NCBI GenBank assembly: GCA_965227335.1
Contig: CBDDFV010000001.1
Coordinates: 868,001-932,000 of the forward strand
Origin: CBDDFV01 sp965227335
GTDB lineage: Bacteria > Planctomycetota > Phycisphaerae > Phycisphaerales > SM1A02
Direction: 5' to 3'
Length of the DNA stretch: 64,000 bases
Positions 59,570-64,000 of this stretch are shown here, one piece after another. The notes below the pieces were generated by a model. The model was not told the DNA's origin and ran no database searches. It saw only the letters and a program-made list of their open reading frames with translations. Both the position numbers and the translations under genes were made by a program. Numbering within the stretch: the stretch's first letter is position 1; every line of letters starts with the position of its first letter.

Positions 59570-61706
59570 CGTCCGCCGACCCGTCGACGCGCTCCAGCGG
59601 GAAGATGCCGTCCGGCTGGATCAGCTTCGCCTGGACCACGCCGTCGTCATCGAACTCGAACCGCAGGCCGAAGCCTTCGACGACTTCGAGTCGGAACTCG
59701 AGTCCCTGTTCGGGGATCAGCTTGAGCGGCGGCTGGTTGGGCGGATGGATGTAGAGGGCGCCGCCCTGTTCGAGCGTGCGGAACGTCTGGCCCGCGATCG
59801 TCCACACCCCGGCGAACTGCGCGAGGTAGGCGGGATCAGTGAGGCGGACGTCGGGTCGACGTGTGAACTCGATCGGATCGACGAAGGCGTCGAGCACGAC
59901 GCGGAGCGAACCGATGCGGCCGCGCCGGTCGTTCTCGAACTCGAACATCGTCCCGTCGAAGGTGCGGTCGTCGGGGTTCTCCATGCCGCGGAAGACGTCG
60001 AAGTGCCAGTGTTCGAGAGGAGCGGTGATGCCGTTGAACTCCACCGCGAGCTGATCCTCGTCGAGGGCGATACTGATCACGCCGTAGCCCGGGTGTTCGA
60101 ACGAGCCCGCGTAAGCGTCGAGATCGTGCGACGGCGCGGTGTCGGCGACGCGGTCCTCGATCTTCGTTTCCTCCGCCGCTTCGACGAGCGTTTCGTTCTT
60201 CTGCTGCGATTCGACGGTCTCGCTGAACCACTCGTCGCGGGGCAGTTCGAGCAGCCGGTCCGCGGCCTCCCGCGCGATGATTTCGGGCAGCGGGGATCCG
60301 TTCATGTTGGTCAGGACCACGACGCCCAGCTTCTTCCGCGGAAACAGCGCGACGTTGGCGCTGAAGCCGTCGATGTTGCCGCCGTGGTGGACGCGGTAGA
60401 CGCCCTTGTAGACGTCGATCATCCAGCCGAGGCCGTACCCGACGGGGACAATGTGCTCGTCCGACGGGAACGCGCCCATCGCCATCTGCACGGTGTGCAT
60501 GTCCTTGAGCTGCGGACCGCTCACGAGGTGCTCGCCGTCGACGACGCCCTCGTTCAGATGCACCCGCAGCCACTCGACCATGTCGTTCACCGACGAGTTG
60601 ATCGAACCCGCCGGTCCCACCAGCGAGATGTCGCGGAAGTTCATCCGCTCGAGCTGCTTCTCGCGACGCTGGTACCCCGCCGCGAAATCCGGACGCGACT
60701 GCGAGTCGTGCACCGAGAAGTTCGAGTCGTCCATGCCGAGCGGTTCGAAGACGCGGGCGCGGACCGAGTCCTCCCACGACGTTCCGTCCAGCTCCCCGAG
60801 CAGGTAGCCCGCCGTCAGGTACATCAGGTTGTTGTACTGCCACGTCTGACGCAGCTCCCGGTTCGGCTCGAGATGACGCAGACGATGCACCAGGTCCGCC
60901 CGGTCCCCCTCGGTCAGGTTGTACCAGACGAGATCATGGCGGGGCAGACCGGAGCGATGCGTCACGAGATCGCGCGGCGTCAGGTGCAGCGACGCGTACT
61001 CGTCATGCAGGCGGAAGTCCGGCAGGTACGTCGCGACCGGCTCGTCCCAGTCCAGCTCCCCCTCGTCGACGAGCTGCCCCAGTGCGAACGTCGTGAACGC
61101 CTTCGTCGACGAACCGATCGCCAGCAGCGTGTCCGCCGTCATCGGCAGATCGTCCTCGACGTTGCGCTTCCCGAATCCCTGCGCGAAGACGACCTCGTCG
61201 TGATAGACGATCCCGACCGCCACGCCCGGCGTCTCGATGTCGGCGAGCAACTGGTCGATCGCGTCCGCGAATCCGTCCAGACGCGCGGCCGCCTCCGCCG
61301 CGTAGTCGACCGAACGCGACAACGTGAACGTCGTGTTCATCGCCCCCTGACGGAACGAGCCCGCCACCGTCTCGCCGTCGTCGCTGAGCTCGCCCTCGAA
61401 GCGCGGCTGGCCGGGCACGTCGGCGATCTCGAACCGGACGGTTCCGTTCTCGACCGCCACGTTGCGGAGCGGGAGGTTCGAGGCGTTCTGGGCGGGGATC
61501 GAGATCACGCCCGACCAGTCGCCGGCGTCGGATTCGGTCAGGACGACCTCGATCTCGAGCGCGGCCTGGGTCGGGATCTCGATCGAACCCCGCCAGCGCC
61601 CCGCCGCGCCGTCCGCCCACGCGGACCATGAGCCGGCGAGCACAAGGAGGACGGCGAACAGATTGACGAAGGCGTCGCGAAGCGACGGACGGCGGCGAAG
61701 CATCAT
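59553..61706 (-). CDS. Exported serine hydrolase, beta-lactamase/class C fold, with extra domains
   Basis: This 717-aa protein has a signal peptide ending near SAWA (residue 31). Residues ~35-130 are a beta domain (GRWRGSIEIPTQAALEIEV). The ~145-490 region is a serine beta-lactamase-like domain with SSTK (199-202), YNN (291-293) and VHHGGNIDGF as the KTG-equivalent His-Gly. Residues ~500-717 are a lipocalin-like C-terminal domain (LDAYAGSFEHPGYGVISIAL). This architecture is usual for esterases, D-aminopeptidases and other penicillin-binding-protein relatives, so resistance should not be assumed. GAGA precedes the ATG pair at 61706. Confidence 0.86.
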   Translation of the reverse strand: MMLRRRPSLRDAFVNLFAVLLVLAGSWSAWADGAAGRWRGSIEIPTQAALEIEVVLTESDAGDWSGVISIPAQNASNLPLRNVAVENGTVRFEIADVPGQPRFEGELSDDGETVAGSFRQGAMNTTFTLSRSVDYAAEAAARLDGFADAIDQLLADIETPGVAVGIVYHDEVVFAQGFGKRNVEDDLPMTADTLLAIGSSTKAFTTFALGQLVDEGELDWDEPVATYLPDFRLHDEYASLHLTPRDLVTHRSGLPRHDLVWYNLTEGDRADLVHRLRHLEPNRELRQTWQYNNLMYLTAGYLLGELDGTSWEDSVRARVFEPLGMDDSNFSVHDSQSRPDFAAGYQRREKQLERMNFRDISLVGPAGSINSSVNDMVEWLRVHLNEGVVDGEHLVSGPQLKDMHTVQMAMGAFPSDEHIVPVGYGLGWMIDVYKGVYRVHHGGNIDGFSANVALFPRKKLGVVVLTNMNGSPLPEIIAREAADRLLELPRDEWFSETVESQQKNETLVEAAEETKIEDRVADTAPSHDLDAYAGSFEHPGYGVISIALDEDQLAVEFNGITAPLEHWHFDVFRGMENPDDRTFDGTMFEFENDRRGRIGSLRVVLDAFVDPIEFTRRPDVRLTDPAYLAQFAGVWTIAGQTFRTLEQGGALYIHPPNQPPLKLIPEQGLEFRLEVVEGFGLRFEFDDDGVVQAKLIQPDGIFPLERVDGSADDDDGA

Positions 61707-61752
61707 GTCGGACTCTCCTCGGTTGAATGCGGCGTGCGACGCCGTCGTGACC

Positions 61753-62823
61753 TTATTCGAAGAGGGCCGTCGCGCGTTTCACCTCGACGGCCCCCTGCGC
61801 GTAGACGGAGTAGGGCGCCCGGCTGAGCATGCTGGCGCAGCCGGTGACGCCGTCTTTGCGGAGCGCGTAGAGCGTGAGGCCGAAGCGGGGTCGTCCGGGG
61901 GCGGCGAGCAGTTCGGGACGTCGGGTGCGTCGCGCGATCCAGCGCAGCGTTTCGAGGCACGCCTCGGTGGGTTCGAGTCCCGCCTCCATGTTGCGCACGA
62001 TCTGGAAGGAGGCGCACGATTGCATGGCGGCTTCGCCCCGTCCGGTGGCGCCGGCGGACCCCACTTCGTTGTCGACGTACATCCCGGCCCCGAGGATCGG
62101 CGAGTCGCCCACGCGTCCCGGCACCTTGTACGAGAGGCCGGAGGTGGTCGTGCAGGCGGAGAGGTCGCCGTTGACGTTGACGGCGGCGCAGTGAATCGTG
62201 CCGTACGTCATGGGGATCGGATCACGTCGTCGGGCGCCGGCCTCGCCGCCGGCGGGGGCGACGGTCTGATCCTCGTCAAGCCAGTCGTCGTTGGGGTTGA
62301 GATTCGATTTCCAGCGGAGCCACGCCTCGCGGGCGCGTTCGGTCAGGAGGTCCTCTTCCTTGAAACCATGGGCGCGGGCGAACTCCAGCGCCCCCTGGCC
62401 GACGAGCAGCACGTGATCGGTATGACGGAGCACCTTGAGCGCGACCCGGGCGGGATTCTTGATGTTGCGGAGACTCGCGACCGCGCCCGCCTTGTGCGAG
62501 GGGCCGTGCATCACCGACGAGTCGAGCTCGACCACGCCCCGCTCGTTCGGGAGGCCGCCGTAGCCGACCGACATGTCGTTGGGATCATTCTCGACGAGGG
62601 CCACGCCCTCGACCACCGCGTCGACCGGATCCACGCCCTGCCCGATCATCTCGCCCGCCAGGGTGACGACCGCCGGTTTGCGACCGGATGAGATCACCAC
62701 CGGACCGGCGGGCGCGCGGCTGGTGGAGACGCGGTGCGGACGGGCGTGGGCGGCGGATGCGGCGCTGACGGCCGCGGCGGCGGACGTCAGCAGGAAGTCA
62801 CGACGGGGCAGTGAGGTAGTCAT
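61753..62823 (-). CDS. Tat-exported N-terminal-nucleophile asparaginase-like hydrolase
   Basis: This 356-aa protein has a Tat signal (LPRRDFLLTSAAAAVSAASA). The rest matches the glycosylasparaginase/isoaspartyl peptidase family: DPVDAVVEGVALVENDPNDMSVGYGG, LDSSVMHG, and the processing site YGTIHCAAVNVNGDLSAC, where the Thr after Gly would become the N-terminal nucleophile after self-cleavage. The usual D before it (HDTIG) is G here. TSGLSYKVPGRVGDSPILGAG follows as the substrate loop. It may cleave N-linked GlcNAc-Asn or beta-aspartyl bonds in the periplasm. It is followed by the serine hydrolase gene 46 nt later. Confidence 0.88.
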   Translation of the reverse strand: MTTSLPRRDFLLTSAAAAVSAASAAHARPHRVSTSRAPAGPVVISSGRKPAVVTLAGEMIGQGVDPVDAVVEGVALVENDPNDMSVGYGGLPNERGVVELDSSVMHGPSHKAGAVASLRNIKNPARVALKVLRHTDHVLLVGQGALEFARAHGFKEEDLLTERAREAWLRWKSNLNPNDDWLDEDQTVAPAGGEAGARRRDPIPMTYGTIHCAAVNVNGDLSACTTTSGLSYKVPGRVGDSPILGAGMYVDNEVGSAGATGRGEAAMQSCASFQIVRNMEAGLEPTEACLETLRWIARRTRRPELLAAPGRPRFGLTLYALRKDGVTGCASMLSRAPYSVYAQGAVEVKRATALFE

Positions 62824-62889
62824 GGGTGCAGGATAACGGCTCAGGATCCCCCGTCGATATGTGGGCCGGCGGGGAACCGGCATGACGTC

Positions 62890-62932
62890 AAAAACCGATC
62901 GGGCCGCCTCGTCGTGGAGGCGGCCCGGTCGG
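62890..62932 (-). terminator. Rho-independent terminator of the upstream membrane-protein gene
   Basis: ccgatcgggccgcctc and gaggcggcccggtcgg pair over 16 bp with one wobble around a 6-nt loop. On the minus strand five T follow. It lies ~165 nt after the stop at 63097 and before the asparaginase-like start, separating the two transcripts. No gene was seen in 62933-63096. Confidence 0.8.
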
Positions 62933-63096
62933 AAGAAGTCCCGGAGCGATCGTGACGGGCGCGGTCGCGGAGCCCTGAAGATCGCGCGGAGAGAACGGGC
63001 GATGGCCGTCCGTGGCCGGTGGTGCGCATCCGTGCGCCCGCTGGGGGTACACGGTCGCAAATAGGGCGCCAGGCGGCCTCGCCTGCGAATGTCGGG

Positions 63097-64000
63097 TCAG
63101 TCGGCAGAATCCGCGTGGTCCGCGGGCGATTCCTGCGGGTCCTCGGCGCGATGTGCGCGAAACGCCTCGCGCAAGCGTCTCCGCAGCATCCAGACCCCGA
63201 GGACCCCGGCGGGAATCACCACCGCCGCTTCGCCGGCTGACTCAAGCAGGGCGAGCCGATACATCGGGGAGTATTCATCGGCGGCGGCCATGGCGGAGAT
63301 CTGGTCCGGATTGAGTCCCGCGTCGGCGAGCCAGACGGCGATCGTCGCGACGGCCCATTCGCGGACGCCGAGCTTGCCGAACGGAACGAGGCCGGCGATC
63401 AGGGCGACGAGGGCGAGGATGACCACGTGGCGGCCGGGGAGAGCGAGGCCGAGGATCTCCGCCGCGATCCACATCCGGGCGATGAAGACGCCGATGTCGA
63501 GAAGACGGAAGAGACAGGATCCGCCGAGAGCGATGGGGTCGGCGATCACGCGCTCGACGCCGCGCGAGTAACGGGTGAACACCGGCAGGGTCACCAGCGA
63601 TCGGACGAGTCCGGCCCCGACGGCGGTGGCGACCGTGGCGGCGAGCACCCAGAGTCCGTCAAGCTCGGGCCGGATCATGGTCGCCGCGAGGCATCCGCCG
63701 ACGCCGAGTCCGAGCACGCCGGCGATGGACGCGAACCACGCCCCGACTTCGAGGAGGGTCAATCGGTCGATGCGCAGGTGGTAGACGATGCGGGTGATGA
63801 CGCCGAGTCGGATGGGGGCGAGGTTGAGCAGGTTCGCCGCGAAATTAAGCCACTGGAGTTCGCTGAACCGGAGCGGCTTGAGGGGCTGGGCGGTGACCCA
63901 GAACTGCGCGCCGTTGAACACGAGGCTGGCGAGCGTGCACGCGAGCAGGCCCGCGAACAGGCGAGGCGGGGCGTTGAGGAGCTGCGACCAGTCGCCGCTC
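63097..64000 (-). CDS. Flippase-like integral membrane protein (UPF0104/LPG synthase TM family), partial
   Basis: About 300 residues are visible; the frame is open to the window edge, so the 5' end lies outside. At least six TM helices are present, with NFAANLLNLAPIRLGVITR, YSRGVERVIADPIALGGS and GLVPFGKLGVREWAVA, the pattern of lysylphosphatidylglycerol synthase-type TM domains (AglD/UPF0104), which move or modify lipids in the inner membrane. A GTG at 63921 could be read as a start, but the upstream in-frame residues (LLACTLASLVFNG) are clearly another helix. The C-terminus is charged and cytoplasmic. Confidence 0.75.
   Translation of the reverse strand, partial: SGDWSQLLNAPPRLFAGLLACTLASLVFNGAQFWVTAQPLKPLRFSELQWLNFAANLLNLAPIRLGVITRIVYHLRIDRLTLLEVGAWFASIAGVLGLGVGGCLAATMIRPELDGLWVLAATVATAVGAGLVRSLVTLPVFTRYSRGVERVIADPIALGGSCLFRLLDIGVFIARMWIAAEILGLALPGRHVVILALVALIAGLVPFGKLGVREWAVATIAVWLADAGLNPDQISAMAAADEYSPMYRLALLESAGEAAVVIPAGVLGVWMLRRRLREAFRAHRAEDPQESPADHADSAD

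Noticed and set aside
59553..61706. Antibiotic-resistance beta-lactamase
   Set aside because: SxxK/YxN/HxG motifs with extra beta and lipocalin-like domains fit the broad esterase/peptidase group; nothing indicates lactam hydrolysis.

Overview
The window is about 64 kb of very GC-rich, densely packed bacterial chromosome. The best fit is a planctomycete, probably of the Phycisphaerae type. The reasons are: secreted proteins ending in dockerin-like tails (WDLNGDC...DLASLLAQWG) joined to cysteine-rich modules; a complete alternative complex III plus caa3 oxidase gene cluster; a DapL-type lysine pathway enzyme; and tandem DUF1573 proteins. These traits are characteristic of that group but do not prove it. 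I saw no tRNA, rRNA, CRISPR array, integrase or transposase.

Layout. 1-17.3 kb is a mixed housekeeping region: the dapL 3' end, a COQ4-like protein, a threonine dehydratase, a trypsin-fold lipoprotein that has lost its catalytic residues, a 661-aa dockerin protein, a STAS protein, a glycosyltransferase followed by a large exported unknown and pheS, clpB, two overlapping DUF1573 proteins, a BtuF-like binding protein and tatD. 17.5-32.4 kb is one co-oriented respiratory unit behind a near-consensus promoter. It holds actABCDEF (alternative complex III), a small unknown membrane protein, a SCO copper chaperone, and caa3 oxidase subunits II, I, III, IV plus a second subunit III-like protein. 32.6-37.5 kb continues the theme with an operon of ctaB, DUF3179, DUF2071 and DCC proteins overlapping by 4 nt each, divergent from a heme A synthase with an extra 4-TM N-terminus. 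Together these genes would take electrons from quinol to cytochrome c to oxygen and make and load the heme A and copper cofactors.

37.5-43.5 kb has an esterase, an alpha/alpha-toroid protein, a polysaccharide flippase, a UDP-sugar epimerase and a cysteine-less FmdB-like protein. 43.5-47.3 kb has a minisatellite, a UUCG-loop terminator and two more dockerin proteins, one built from four copies of a ~135-aa repeat. 47.3-52 kb has rpsB-tsf behind a clear promoter, pyrC and a pseudopilin-like membrane protein. 52-53.8 kb is the oddest stretch: a probably frameshifted toroid-like gene containing 12-nt repeats, then a perfectly phased array of twenty heptamers. 53.8-64 kb is a minus-strand run: two CNNM/CBS transporters, a CstA carbon-starvation permease, a TPR protein, DUF488, a large beta-lactamase-fold hydrolase, a Tat-exported asparaginase-like enzyme and a partial flippase-like membrane protein.

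Strongest leads: His/Asp-rich termini spread over several subunits of the two adjacent respiratory complexes; the shared surface-protein repeat in two dockerin proteins 40 kb apart; the orphan dockerin tail after the oxidase cluster; the dead protease; the BIME-like inverted palindromes; and the 52-53.8 kb decayed gene and satellite. No unmistakable new defence or mobile system was seen.
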